Assembly (NCBI GenBank): GCA_945905925.1
Contig: CAMDQN010000017.1
Span: 1 to 64,000 of the forward strand
Direction of reading: 5' to 3'
DNA from: Singulisphaera sp. GP187
GTDB taxonomy: Bacteria > Planctomycetota > Planctomycetia > Gemmatales > Gemmataceae
Length of the DNA: 64,000 bases
Within the stretch, counting starts at the first letter, position 1, and each line of letters opens with the position of its first letter. The position numbers and the translations under genes were made by a program. Under the pieces are notes generated by a model. The model searched no databases, had not been told where the DNA came from, and saw only the letters and a list, made by a program, of their open reading frames with translations. Shown one piece after another: positions 41,599-50,794 of the stretch.

Positions 41599-42030
41599 AT
41601 GATCGCTGGACGAATCGCGACCGTCACGCCGGTGTCTGAAGAGTCCGCGACTGGTAAGGTCGCGATGATCTTCGCCGACATTAAAGCGACGAAGAACATT
41701 ACCTTCGTGCCGAATCTGTGGCGGGTTCTGGCGACCAACCCGGACCACCTTGAACTGGTGTGGTCGCGGTTGAAACTGATCATGCACCCGGAGGCGTGTG
41801 GTCGCGCTTCAAAACTGGATCCGCTGACGCGCGAAATTATTGCCCTCGCGGTGAGCGCGACGAACGGCTGTGCGTACTGCGTGAACTCGCACACCACGGC
41901 CGTGCGGAAACTCGGTCTGGACGTGGAGGCGCTCGGCGAAGTGATGGCCGTTGTGGGGTTGTTCAACAGCACGAACGCGATCGCGGAAGGGTATCAGGTG
42001 GAACCCGACATCCTTCCGCCTCTGGAGTGA
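41599..42030 (+). CDS. Carboxymuconolactone decarboxylase/AhpD-like protein
   Basis: A 143-residue all-helical protein. The ATG at 41599 with GAGGGGA upstream is preferred over earlier in-frame starts. The helical core ends in LTREIIALAVSATNGCAYCVNSHTTAVRKLG, with the CxxC-xx-H motif of AhpD-type peroxidase reductants (Cys pair and a nearby His). It should be a thiol-based peroxidase-like or AhpD-like enzyme for redox protection, but many homologues have unknown substrates. It stands alone on the plus strand and is followed after 20 bp by a lipoprotein gene. Confidence 0.87.
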   Translation: MIAGRIATVTPVSEESATGKVAMIFADIKATKNITFVPNLWRVLATNPDHLELVWSRLKLIMHPEACGRASKLDPLTREIIALAVSATNGCAYCVNSHTTAVRKLGLDVEALGEVMAVVGLFNSTNAIAEGYQVEPDILPPLE

Positions 42031-42050
42031 ACGCGTACTATGCTCGTGGC

Positions 42051-42509
42051 ATGAAACGCATCCCGTTCATCGCCGTCGTGTTCCTGGCCGGTTGCGCCGA
42101 TGCGCCGTCGCTCTCGGACGCGGATCGCATTTTGGGCGATTGGGTGGTGGTCGATTTCCATTCGCCGAAGGCGACGGAGGATCGCAGCCAGCTTCACAAG
42201 CTCGCGATTATTTCGGAGGGCACGTGGTCGGAGCAATTCCAGGGTGAGACGTTCGAGGACTTCGAGTACACGCTCGACCCGAACAAGTTCCCGAAGGAAC
42301 TGAACCTCACGTTCACCGGTTCGGACGGGAAGCGGTTAACGGTTCGCGCGATCTACGAGGTACTCGACGACGACCGCTTGCGGGTGTGTTTCGGCTCGCC
42401 GCCGGTTGTAAGGACGAATGGGAAGGTAGAGCGCGTGGAGAGCGTGCGCCCGACTGCGTTCGCGCCGAAGGACGGTCCGCTCATCCGCTACCACCGCAAG
42501 ACGAAGTGA
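42051..42509 (+). CDS. Small lipoprotein, TIGR03067-like
   Basis: A 152-residue predicted lipoprotein. The signal MKRIPFIAVVFLAGC ends in a lipobox (L-A-G-C), so Cys15 is the likely lipid site. The mature part begins with RILGDWVVVDFHS, the (L/I)xGxW opening of TIGR03067-like domains, followed by beta strands (KLAIISEGTWSEQF, FEYTLDPNKFPKELNLTF, AIYEVLDDDRLRVCFG). Its length and layout match that family. It sits 20 bp after the AhpD-like gene, probably in one transcript. Function is unknown. Confidence 0.75.
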   Translation: MKRIPFIAVVFLAGCADAPSLSDADRILGDWVVVDFHSPKATEDRSQLHKLAIISEGTWSEQFQGETFEDFEYTLDPNKFPKELNLTFTGSDGKRLTVRAIYEVLDDDRLRVCFGSPPVVRTNGKVERVESVRPTAFAPKDGPLIRYHRKTK

Positions 42510-42610
42510 GGCGAGAAACCTTCGCCCGCGAAACTGCGGAACGCGTTCTGCCGCTTGCGGCGTTGCGGGCGCTTTTGGGGAACTCCAATCGATTGCCCTG
42601 TCAATCGTTT

Positions 42611-44071
42611 TCACCCTCCTGCGGTCAGCGCTTTCGGTTCGCCCATCGCGCCGAACTTGCGCAGGAACACCAGGAACTGCTCCATCAGGCTTGACGGGTT
42701 CCCAGCGTGGCCCTCGATTGTCACCGCGTCGCGGGTCACGTTGATCTTGCCCGCGAAGCCGGTCAGCGCGATCACCGCCGCGCCCAGGTCGCTCGCGATA
42801 CTCACCTTCACGCCCTCAGGCGGCGCGTCTTCGATGCGGTCCACGAAGTCGGCCACATCCACCGGCACCGCGAACTCGAACACCAACTTGTCGAACATCG
42901 TTCCGAACACATTGCGGAAACCTTCACCCCGCACGAAATCCGGCCCAGAGAGGCGGCTCACCTCACGGCGCCAGACTATTTCCGACGGGTCGTCTTCGTG
43001 GACACTCAGCGACACCGTGTACTCGAAGTCCGGCGTGCGGATGAAACCCATCCCGTCGCGTTCGGCGGACACGTCGAGGTCTTTCCGCTTGTAGCCGAAC
43101 GTCTCGCGAACCATGTCGAACGTGTTGTCGAGATCGGCCTTGATGTCGGCCGTCGCGATACGGTTCACGTACTTTCGCGCCCACTCGTTCGCGCGATCGG
43201 GAATCGGCTGGCCCTTGCGGTAGCCCGTGAGGTTCTTCACGTCGCTTCGGCTCTCGGCGCGGAACACGACGCGCCTCATGCGCGTCGGGTCGAGCAGGTC
43301 GCCACCTGGACCGAGCAACTTGTCCAACTCCGCGACAACCGCGGCACCGTTTGCTTCGCCGTAAAGCGTTGGCGTTTGCTCCTGCTGTGTTTCGTAGGTG
43401 CGGCGTAGCGTTCGCGGCACGGCGTCCGCAAGGAACTCCTGAAGTGCTGCTGCGGTAAACGTCCCGTCCTTGCTCACGCCCGTGCGTGTCTTGCCGGTGA
43501 ACGCTTCGATGAGGTGGTGCCGCCAGATGCCGTGCCTGAGTTGAGCGGACTCGAAGGAACGCTCGCCTTCGGTGCACGCTGTCAAGCCCACGCACTTCGG
43601 CGACTTCTCAAGTAAAGCCGCGAGTTCCGCGTCATCGAGGCCCGGATGCACCAACTTGTTCTCCGCGAGGCTGAGCGGGTCGATGTCGAGGAGTACGGTG
43701 ATTTCCTTCGCTTTCACTTTGCCGAGCGCCGCGAAGAGATCGGCTACCGACAACGCCGTTTCGAGCGGGTCGAGGGCGATGGTGTCGGCGCACGCGATGT
43801 ACCCGCGACCCTTCACGTTGAAGCCGCGCGATACGATCAGCACGAGCAGCGATCCCGCGTCGCCCGCGATTTTGGGAAGCCGTTTCAGAGTGGCTTCGAT
43901 GACGGCTTTCGTGGTGCGGTGCGCCGCGAGCAGCGTGCATCGCTCTTGCGCGTAGCCAACGGCGGGCAGCGCACGAAGCAACTCGGCGCAGTCGGCCGCC
44001 GCGTACTGCACGAGCGGCCCGGCTTCAAAGAACGTTTCGACTGCTACCAAGAACGCGGCACGGTTCGGCAC
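42611..44071 (-). CDS. Caspase-fold protein lacking the catalytic His and Cys
   Basis: A 486-residue protein. The GTG at 44071 gives MPNRAAFLVAVETFFEAGPL, matching the usual start of caspase-like p20 domains (RxALLxGV..Y...L). The strand where active members carry SGHG here reads LLVLIVSRGFNVKGRGYI (residues 75-92). The strand that should hold LLDxCxSG reads VLLDIDPLSLAE (residues 126-137), so both catalytic residues are absent. Later KCVGLTACTEGERSFE and HGIWRHHLIEAFTGK match the rest of an EACC1/metacaspase-type domain. A C-terminal domain of about 230 residues is unrecognised. A regulatory or decoy role is inferred. Confidence 0.7.
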   Translation of the reverse strand: MPNRAAFLVAVETFFEAGPLVQYAAADCAELLRALPAVGYAQERCTLLAAHRTTKAVIEATLKRLPKIAGDAGSLLVLIVSRGFNVKGRGYIACADTIALDPLETALSVADLFAALGKVKAKEITVLLDIDPLSLAENKLVHPGLDDAELAALLEKSPKCVGLTACTEGERSFESAQLRHGIWRHHLIEAFTGKTRTGVSKDGTFTAAALQEFLADAVPRTLRRTYETQQEQTPTLYGEANGAAVVAELDKLLGPGGDLLDPTRMRRVVFRAESRSDVKNLTGYRKGQPIPDRANEWARKYVNRIATADIKADLDNTFDMVRETFGYKRKDLDVSAERDGMGFIRTPDFEYTVSLSVHEDDPSEIVWRREVSRLSGPDFVRGEGFRNVFGTMFDKLVFEFAVPVDVADFVDRIEDAPPEGVKVSIASDLGAAVIALTGFAGKINVTRDAVTIEGHAGNPSSLMEQFLVFLRKFGAMGEPKALTAGG

Positions 44072-44280
44072 GAAGCACCCCAATTGTTGTGGTGGGGGGA
44101 TTCTACCGTGAAGCGGGAGTGCGATACGAGGTGAGTGGCCAGAGTGCAGGGAGTTGCCCGAGCACGCCTGTGTGGGACACGCACCTATTGGTTCGCGATC
44201 TCGGCGCAGATGGTTCGGCGCCGGGCTACGGTTCACGTTGAGGTGATACACATTTCCTGAAACGTACTCGCCGCGGGCCG

Positions 44281-46356
44281 TCAACGCCCAACGGTCAGCA
44301 CGTGCGGCGTCTTCTCGACGTTACCAGCCGCGTCCTCGGCCAGCGCCGTCAGTTTGACCGCACCGGTCTTCGTGCCATCGAGCGTGATCTCCCACGCACC
44401 GCCGGTTCCGAGTTTCGCGTCCTTGCCATTCACCGTCACTCGCTTCAACGGGCCGTTGTCCGAGGTGGTGCCTCGCACGCTGAACTTTTCTCCGTCCTTG
44501 CGAACGTCGGTGACGACGGTGGTAGGCGGTAACTTGTCGAGTGGATCCAGCTTTGCGACTTCGACCTCAGGCCCGGCGAACGCGGTACCGCCGGCCCCGG
44601 TGCCCTGCGGGAAGCCGGGGAGTCGCGTGCGATTCAACTGCCCAATGGCGCGGTAGTCGTCCAGACCCGCCATCGTGTACTTCCCGCTGATCCCCGTGAA
44701 CCGCACGTCCCGGTAATCGTGCCCGACGAACCGCGACCGATACACCTCGTAGCCGCAGTGGTGGATGCGCAACCCGTCAATGCGCACGTGCGGAACATCA
44801 ACCGTGTACCCGCGCCCGCTGAACCAGACCTTCATGTCGCGAACCACGAACGGGTGGTCCCGCTCGGGACCGACGCCCCCGGAGTCTTGACCGAGATTCA
44901 AGCCGTAGGTGCCGATGTGGTGCGCCTCGTTGCCGTCGAACCTGACGAACGGCATGGTGCGGATGTCCACGGCCTCGCGTTGGCCGTTCTGCTGACGGAC
45001 GCTCAGCCTCAGGTCGAACGGCTCCGGGCGCGGCTCGCCCTTCTTGGGTTTCACGAACGGCCCCGCTTGCGGCGTTGCCTCGAAGCGAAACCCGTACCCG
45101 TCGCACTCGGCCGCGACGTTCCCCGTGAACGTGTTGTGGCTGTTAGCCCACCAGAACCCGGCCCCCTCGTTCTTGTCGAACGGCAGCGGTTGCTTCGGGA
45201 GCGCCGCACCTTCGCGCGCCTGAACCGCGAGGTTTCGATCGAACACGTTGTAAACCTCGGTGCCATCTTCGAGGAAGAATCCGTGCCCGGTGCTCTGGTA
45301 GCCGACGCAGTCGCGAACGACCATGTACTCAGTGCCGTGAACGGTGACCCAGCGGTTGTGGCTGTCCCAGACGGACGCGCCGACCACCGACGAGCCGCGC
45401 ATCGTGTCGCGGCACAGGTGGAAGTGGATCGGGTAGCGCCCGAGCACGCCCTTCTTGCCGAGGTGCCGGAACTCCGCGAAGTGAATGCTCCCGGCCGAAC
45501 CCGCGTGGTACATCGTGTGGCCCCGCACACCGTCTGGCGAAGCCGATTCGACGACGACGTTCCTGGTCAAGTTCGCCACCTCGGCGCGGAACTCTCCTTC
45601 GCCAGCACGACGCGATTCGAGCGGCTGGTTTAGTGTGATTTTCGCCTCGTCGATCGCGCGAATCGTGTGAACCTCCGTCCCCCGACTCCCGAACGAAGCC
45701 GCCGACGTGGTCACGATGACGCGGTCGCCGACGCGCCAGCCGGTCACCGCTTCGCTCAGCGTCAGTTCGGCCCCGGTCGCGTCCTTGCCGAGCTTCACCC
45801 ACGTGCGAGACAGCGGTTGCCCGTGGAAGTCCATGCGCCCGCCACAACAGACGATCGAGGGACACGATTCCTTGTCCATGCCATCGATGTAGTGCAGCCG
45901 AATCGTGGCGGTTTTCCCCGCGGCGATGGGGGTGCCGGGTGCGCCGACGAGCAGCGCCGGTCGGCCGTCACAGCACAGACACGCGACCGTCGCGGGCCGA
46001 CCGGTGCTGGGTTTCGTGTCCGCGGGGTGGGTGGCGCAATCGAAGCCGGTTTCGTCGAGTTCCTCGCCGTGCTGAATCTTGATCAGGCCGACGTTCAGTT
46101 CGGTGTTCTTGTCCGGGGCGAAGGTCAGCGTTCCGACGACGAACAGCGAGCGGATCACCGCGTCCGACTTCGCGTCGTAGGTGACCGTGTGTCCCTCGCG
46201 CACCAGCACTTTGTCGCCGGTCGCGGGCACCTTGCCGTCAACCCAGGTGCTGCCGTCGGACCAGTTGCCGGACTTCGCGGACTTGGCCACGTTCGGCGCC
46301 GCGTGCGCGCTGGCGGGGAACAGGAGCAAGAGCGCAACGAAAAGGGACAGACGCAT
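44281..46356 (-). CDS. Secreted G8-domain beta-helix protein
   Basis: A 691-residue protein. The ATG at 46356 starts a signal peptide (MRLSLFVALLLLFPASAHA). A G8 domain follows (residues about 22-190), with SAKSGNWSDGSTWVDGKVPATGDKV and Cys pairs in CLCCDGRP and IVCCGG that could form disulfides or bind metal. The middle is a right-handed parallel beta-helix with HFHLCRD and HNRWVTVHGTEYMVVRDCVGYQ. The C-terminal 70 residues form an Ig-like module. G8/beta-helix proteins include vertebrate hyaluronan-binding and depolymerising proteins, so binding or cleavage of an acidic polysaccharide is likely but unproven. Confidence 0.87.
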   Translation of the reverse strand: MRLSLFVALLLLFPASAHAAPNVAKSAKSGNWSDGSTWVDGKVPATGDKVLVREGHTVTYDAKSDAVIRSLFVVGTLTFAPDKNTELNVGLIKIQHGEELDETGFDCATHPADTKPSTGRPATVACLCCDGRPALLVGAPGTPIAAGKTATIRLHYIDGMDKESCPSIVCCGGRMDFHGQPLSRTWVKLGKDATGAELTLSEAVTGWRVGDRVIVTTSAASFGSRGTEVHTIRAIDEAKITLNQPLESRRAGEGEFRAEVANLTRNVVVESASPDGVRGHTMYHAGSAGSIHFAEFRHLGKKGVLGRYPIHFHLCRDTMRGSSVVGASVWDSHNRWVTVHGTEYMVVRDCVGYQSTGHGFFLEDGTEVYNVFDRNLAVQAREGAALPKQPLPFDKNEGAGFWWANSHNTFTGNVAAECDGYGFRFEATPQAGPFVKPKKGEPRPEPFDLRLSVRQQNGQREAVDIRTMPFVRFDGNEAHHIGTYGLNLGQDSGGVGPERDHPFVVRDMKVWFSGRGYTVDVPHVRIDGLRIHHCGYEVYRSRFVGHDYRDVRFTGISGKYTMAGLDDYRAIGQLNRTRLPGFPQGTGAGGTAFAGPEVEVAKLDPLDKLPPTTVVTDVRKDGEKFSVRGTTSDNGPLKRVTVNGKDAKLGTGGAWEITLDGTKTGAVKLTALAEDAAGNVEKTPHVLTVGR

Positions 46357-46578
46357 TGCGAGCCTCGCGGAGGAGGAATAGGCGCACACGATGATATGCC
46401 GCGAGAGGCGCGATTGGGTTGGCAATTCTGCCGAATGTGGCCAAATGTGGTTCGAACGCAGGCCGTCAAATCGCCGGAGACCGCAGACGCGGGGTATCAC
46501 CTTGGGCGCGGTCCCCGGGCACGATACATGGGCGCCTGGGCAGATGTCGCGATATCTATCTGGATCGCGCCCGAAACC

Positions 46579-47029
46579 ATGAACTCATTCAACCCTCGCG
46601 TTCCGTGACTGCTCCTGACTCTCGCGATCGCCGCGCCGAACGCTGCCCGTGCTGCCGACATCGGTATCATTTCCCCGGCCGAGGCGAAGCAGTTGACTGA
46701 GGACGGCGACGTGGTCAGGCGGCCGATCGTCCTCGACACACGCGGCTACGAGGACTACTTCCGCGGCCACCTGCCAACGGCACACCACCTGGACTTCGAC
46801 ACCCTTCGCGGCACGGACAACGCCCCGTACAGTACTCGCCACGCGATTCGGGTTTCCCGTCTCGACCACGTACGCACTCGTCGGCGCGCTCGCTGGTGCG
46901 GGGCTGGCGAGCATGGGTGCGGCGGCGCACTGGCGGAAGGTCGGTGAAATCCTGCTGGCGTGGGTCAGCACCGCGCCGTGCGGGGCCGCGCTCGCGGCGC
47001 TCGCGTATGCGGTGATCCACCTCGTGTGA
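46579..47029 (+). pseudogene. Decayed rhodanese-like gene joined to a phosphate-permease C-terminal fragment
   Basis: An ATG at 46579 opens MNSFNPRVP and then meets a TGA at 46606. Past the stop, the same frame reads LLLTLAIAAPNAARAADIGI, a signal-peptide-like stretch, and a rhodanese fragment (VLDTRGYEDYFRGHLPTAHH). From 46844, in another frame, comes RFGFPVSTTYALVGALAGAG...GEILLAWVSTAPCGAALAALAYAV, ending at TGA 47027-47029. This matches the last 60 residues of PiT-type inorganic phosphate transporters (PVSTTH..VG motif). The locus is therefore two gene remnants joined by deletion, with at least one nonsense and one frame change. Confidence 0.7.
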
Positions 47030-47184
47030 CGAATGTGACCAGTGAACGTGAAGTTGGTGGGTGGAAACGCACCACATAGCGAGTGCGATCTGACGGTCTG
47101 GGTGGTATTCTAATCTTCAACGGGTTCGCGCGGAACAGCGCCGGTTCCGCCGAACGGACGTCGTGGCACACCCCGGAGCGCCCC

Positions 47185-49308
47185 GTGCTTGCTCTCATCG
47201 ACAACACCGCTCCGCTCGCGACCCGCGTTTCGCGCCGGGAGTGGCTCCGCGTTGGCGGATTGAGCGCGATCGGGTTGTCGCTCCCGGCGCTGTTGGGTGC
47301 GAGCGGCCACGCGCCTGCCGCGCCGACGCTCGCGAACGACCTCGGCTCGACGTTCGGTCGAGCGAAGAACTGCATTTTCCTGTGGTTGCAGGGCGGGCCA
47401 CCGCAGCACGAGACGTTCGACCCGAAGCCGGACGCGCCGGTCGAAATCCGCGGGCTGTTCAAGCCGATCGCCACGAACGTCCCAGGAATCCGCTTCTGCG
47501 AACTCCTGCCGCGCACCGCTGGCCACGCGGACAAACTCGCCGTCGTCCGGTCGCTCTCCACTCGCGACGACAACCACGACGTGAGCGGGTACTGGCTGCT
47601 CACCGGTTACCCCTACGGTCCCGGCAGCGCGCGCCAGATCAAGCCGAGCGACTGGCCCTACTTCGGTTCCGTCGTCAAGATGCTGAAGCCGAGCGAGAAG
47701 TTGCCTGCGCTCACGTCGGTCTGGATTCCAGACGTGATGCGCCTGAACGACAACGTGACCCCGGCCGGGCAGACCGCCGGGTTCCTCGGGAAGCAGTGGG
47801 AACCGACGCGGTTCGTCGGCGACCCGGCCGTGCCCGACTACCACATCGAGGGACTGGGGCTGACCGGCGACCTGACCAGGGTCCGCGTGGACGGGCGCCG
47901 CGAGCTACTGAGTGGACTGGACCGGTCCTTCTCGAAGGCTGGGCGGAGCGAAGCGGTCGAAACCTGGGATCGGCTCTCCCACCACGCCCTCGATCTCGTC
48001 ACATCGGGGAAAGCACGCGCCGCGTTCGATCTCCGCCGGGAAACCGACAAGACCCGCGATCGTTATGGCCGGTACACGTGGGGCCAGTCGTGCCTCCTGG
48101 CTCGACGGCTGATCGAGGCCGGGGTGCGCCTCGTTCACGTCAACTGGGCGCGCGACCCGGGCGACTCGGCGGTGGACAACCCCCTCTGGGACACGCACGC
48201 CCAGAACGCCGACCGGCTTCAGGACTCGCTGTGCCCGATGTTCGACGTGACGTTCGACGCGCTGATGACCGACCTCGCGGACCGTGGGCTGCTGGCGGAA
48301 ACGCTCGTCGTGGTGATCGGTGAGTTCGGGCGCACGCCAAAGATCAACAAGCAGGGCGGACGCGACCACTGGGGACACGTCTTCAGCACGGCGCTCGCCG
48401 GCGCCGGCATCCGTGGCGGGCAAGTGATCGGAGCGAGCGACAAGAACGGCGCGTACCCGGCTTCGGACCCGATCCGGGGCGGCGACTTCACGGCGACGAT
48501 CTTTCATCTGCTCGGCATCGACCCGAACGGCATGTTCCGCGACAAGGCCAACCGACCGCACCCGATCACGAAGGGCGAGCCGATCGTCGCGGCGCTGGGG
48601 ACCGGTCCAGTGACCACTGCGCGCTGCGCGCCGGGTGGGAATGTCGCCTTCGTGCCGCCCTACGATTCCAGTCTGATCCTCGATATCGAGTTCGACGCGA
48701 AACTCCCTCTGGTACCGCCGACTCCGCCTTCGCGCGCGAAGGGGTGGCGGGCCGAACCAATCTGGAACGGGAAGGCCGCCAACGGCTTCGCGATCCGCAA
48801 GGAATCAGGCGGTGTCGTGGTGGGGTACGGGCTTGGAAATGCGAATTCGGGTGCTGTGGTCGCGGTCGGAATCCGTGGCGTGCTGGCACAAGAGATCCGC
48901 AACGCTCGCGGCGGTCAGTACACGTTCACGGTCGAGGCAGATGGTGAGGCAAGTTCGGCGGACGAGTTCGAGAAGTTCTTCCTCGCGAATTTTTCCTGTC
49001 GTCTGGTTCTGTTCCGGTTCCGCGACGCGGCCAAGGATCCGCGAGCGGTCGATGAACTGGCCTCGGTGGAGTTCCTACCGGAGTACGGCAAGGTCGGCCG
49101 TTTCCAACTCGACCGGTTCCTCGGTTCGCGCGGCGGCGGGGCAAACTTCTCGATCGGCAACGGCCTGGGGGTTGCGGTGGTCGTGGCGAAGAAGACACCC
49201 GGTCCTCTGACGTTCCCCAAGAACGAGCCACGCCGCGCGGCCGTCCGCGTCCGTTCGGTGAAGCTCGAATTCGGCGCTGCTCCGCGCGACGAGAACAACA
49301 CGGCATGA
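47185..49308 (+). CDS. DUF1501 protein with extra C-terminal domain
   Basis: A 707-residue protein. The GTG at 47185, with CGGAG upstream, gives MLALIDNTAPLATRVSRREW, a twin-arginine signal; earlier in-frame starts would add an implausible tail. The DUF1501 domain has NCIFLWLQGGPPQHETFDPKPDAP, AVVRSLSTRDDNHD, SCLLARRLIEAGVRLVHVNW and VVVIGEFGRTPKI. It is longer than the 459-residue DUF1501 protein at 39671 by a C-terminal region of about 230 residues, beta-rich and unrecognised. It lies downstream of the rhodanese/permease remnant and converges with the DUF1552 gene. Confidence 0.88.
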   Translation: MLALIDNTAPLATRVSRREWLRVGGLSAIGLSLPALLGASGHAPAAPTLANDLGSTFGRAKNCIFLWLQGGPPQHETFDPKPDAPVEIRGLFKPIATNVPGIRFCELLPRTAGHADKLAVVRSLSTRDDNHDVSGYWLLTGYPYGPGSARQIKPSDWPYFGSVVKMLKPSEKLPALTSVWIPDVMRLNDNVTPAGQTAGFLGKQWEPTRFVGDPAVPDYHIEGLGLTGDLTRVRVDGRRELLSGLDRSFSKAGRSEAVETWDRLSHHALDLVTSGKARAAFDLRRETDKTRDRYGRYTWGQSCLLARRLIEAGVRLVHVNWARDPGDSAVDNPLWDTHAQNADRLQDSLCPMFDVTFDALMTDLADRGLLAETLVVVIGEFGRTPKINKQGGRDHWGHVFSTALAGAGIRGGQVIGASDKNGAYPASDPIRGGDFTATIFHLLGIDPNGMFRDKANRPHPITKGEPIVAALGTGPVTTARCAPGGNVAFVPPYDSSLILDIEFDAKLPLVPPTPPSRAKGWRAEPIWNGKAANGFAIRKESGGVVVGYGLGNANSGAVVAVGIRGVLAQEIRNARGGQYTFTVEADGEASSADEFEKFFLANFSCRLVLFRFRDAAKDPRAVDELASVEFLPEYGKVGRFQLDRFLGSRGGGANFSIGNGLGVAVVVAKKTPGPLTFPKNEPRRAAVRVRSVKLEFGAAPRDENNTA

Positions 49309-49339
49309 GCGCCATGGTTGGTGTTGTCTGTGTTGTCGC

Positions 49340-49362
49340 GGTGCAGGTGGGCCGCCTGCACC
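49340..49362. terminator. Hairpin between convergent DUF1501 and DUF1552 genes
   Basis: Arms GGTGCAGG (49340-49347) and CCTGCACC (49355-49362) with a 7-base loop lie 31 bp after the plus-strand stop and 30 bp from the minus-strand stop. There is no T-run. A shared terminator is plausible. Confidence 0.5.
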
Positions 49363-49392
49363 ACGAAAAGACACCCCCCATCGGATTGTGAA

Positions 49393-50724
49393 TCAACTCA
49401 GGCCGGACAACTTGCCGGTGCCGTCGCCTAGCCCGGTCACCTTGAGTTCCATGCGGTCGAGCATCGACAACCACAGGTTGTTCAGCGGTGTTTCCTTCGC
49501 GTATCGGATGTGGCGCCCGGTCTTCAGCGTACCGCAACCGCCGCCCGCCAGGAGGATGGGCAGGTCGTCGTGGTTGTGCGCGTTGCCGTCCGAGTTGCCG
49601 CTGCCGTAAGCGATCATTGAGTGGTCGAGAAGATTCCCGTCGCCTTCCTTGACGCCCTTCAGTTTCTCCAGCAGGTACGCGAGTTGCGACACGTGGAACT
49701 TGTTGATGTCGCGAATCTTCGCTTTCTTCTCGGGCTTGTTGTCGTGGTGCGAAAGTTCGTGGTGCGCCTCGTTCACACCCACCATTGGGTACGTCTTGTT
49801 GCTCCCCTCGTTCGCGAGCACGAAGGTAACGACTCGCGTCACGTCGGACTGGAACGCGAGCGCGATGAGGTCGTACATCATGCGGACGTGTTCGTCGTAC
49901 TTCGCGGGGATGCTGGTGGGCGCCTTGTAATCCGGCGTCTTCACTGGCGGCAGTTTCTCGGCTCGCTCGATGCGCTGCTCGATGTCGCGCACCGCGGAGA
50001 GGTACTCGTCGAGCTTCCGCTTGTCGCTCGCGCCGAGTTTTACTTCGAGGTCTTTGGAGTCTTCGCGAACGAAGTCCAGTACGCTCTTGCGTTTCGCGTC
50101 CTGTGCGGCGCGTTCGGCCGGCGGCTTCGTGGAGAACAGCCGCTCGAAGACGATCTTCGGGCTGACTTCCTTCGGCAGCGGTTGCGTGGCGGAGCGCCAC
50201 GACATCGTTGAAGAGTAGACGCAGCTGTAACCGGAGTCGCAGTTGCCGGCCATCGCGCCGTGTTCGCCGCCGAGTTCGAGTGACGGCAGTCGCGTCCGGT
50301 CTGCCAGTCGCGCCGCGGCCACCTGATCGACCGAGATGCCGGCCCGGATGTCGGTGCCGTCGGTCTTCTTCGCCTGGGTGCCGGTGAGGAACGCGCCCAG
50401 TGCGCGGGCGTGGTCGCCACCACCGTCGCCGTGTGCTCGTGCCTTGTCCGCGGTCAGCCCCGTTAGTACGAGCACCTGATCGCGCACCGGCTTGAGCGGT
50501 TCGAGGATCGCCGGCAGGTCGAAGTCTTTGCCTTCGGCCTTTGGCGTCCAGTCGGCCATGTTCTTGCCGTTGGGCACGTAGCAGAAGCACATGCGGTTCG
50601 GCGCGGGCGACTTGGTGTCGCCACCGGCGCCCCACGCGTTCACCGGCCCCATCGCTTCGAGCCACGGCAGCGCGAGCGAGACGCCAAGCCCCTTGAGGGC
50701 GGTCCGGCGGGAAATCGTGGGCAT
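49393..50724 (-). CDS. DUF1552 protein, Tat-type signal
   Basis: A 443-residue protein with signal SRRTALKGLGVSLALPWLEAM (twin arginine). The DUF1552 domain is clear: PNRMCFCYVPNGKNMADWTP, LVLTGLTADKARAHGDGGGDHARA, LPSLELGGEHG, the Cys-containing DSGYSCVYSSTMSW and ERLFSTKP. Its function is undetermined; it is commonly encoded with the planctomycete cytochrome-type DUF1592 protein, as here (70 bp downstream of it). Tat export suggests the protein folds before crossing the membrane. Confidence 0.92.
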   Translation of the reverse strand: MPTISRRTALKGLGVSLALPWLEAMGPVNAWGAGGDTKSPAPNRMCFCYVPNGKNMADWTPKAEGKDFDLPAILEPLKPVRDQVLVLTGLTADKARAHGDGGGDHARALGAFLTGTQAKKTDGTDIRAGISVDQVAAARLADRTRLPSLELGGEHGAMAGNCDSGYSCVYSSTMSWRSATQPLPKEVSPKIVFERLFSTKPPAERAAQDAKRKSVLDFVREDSKDLEVKLGASDKRKLDEYLSAVRDIEQRIERAEKLPPVKTPDYKAPTSIPAKYDEHVRMMYDLIALAFQSDVTRVVTFVLANEGSNKTYPMVGVNEAHHELSHHDNKPEKKAKIRDINKFHVSQLAYLLEKLKGVKEGDGNLLDHSMIAYGSGNSDGNAHNHDDLPILLAGGGCGTLKTGRHIRYAKETPLNNLWLSMLDRMELKVTGLGDGTGKLSGLS

Positions 50725-50760
50725 GGTCGTTAATCTCCAAAGGCGGAACGGTGTCTTTGT

Positions 50761-50788
50761 TTGCCCCTCCCCTTGCGGGAGAGGGCAA
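50761..50788. repeat. Short hairpin with CCCTCCCCTTGCGGGAG core
   Basis: TTGCCC-CTCCCC-TTGC-GGGAG-AGGGCAA pairs with one offset, in the 70-bp spacer between the DUF1592 and DUF1552 genes. It shares its core with the arms of the 147-bp element at 10045. Confidence 0.65.
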
Positions 50789-50794
50789 TACCAA

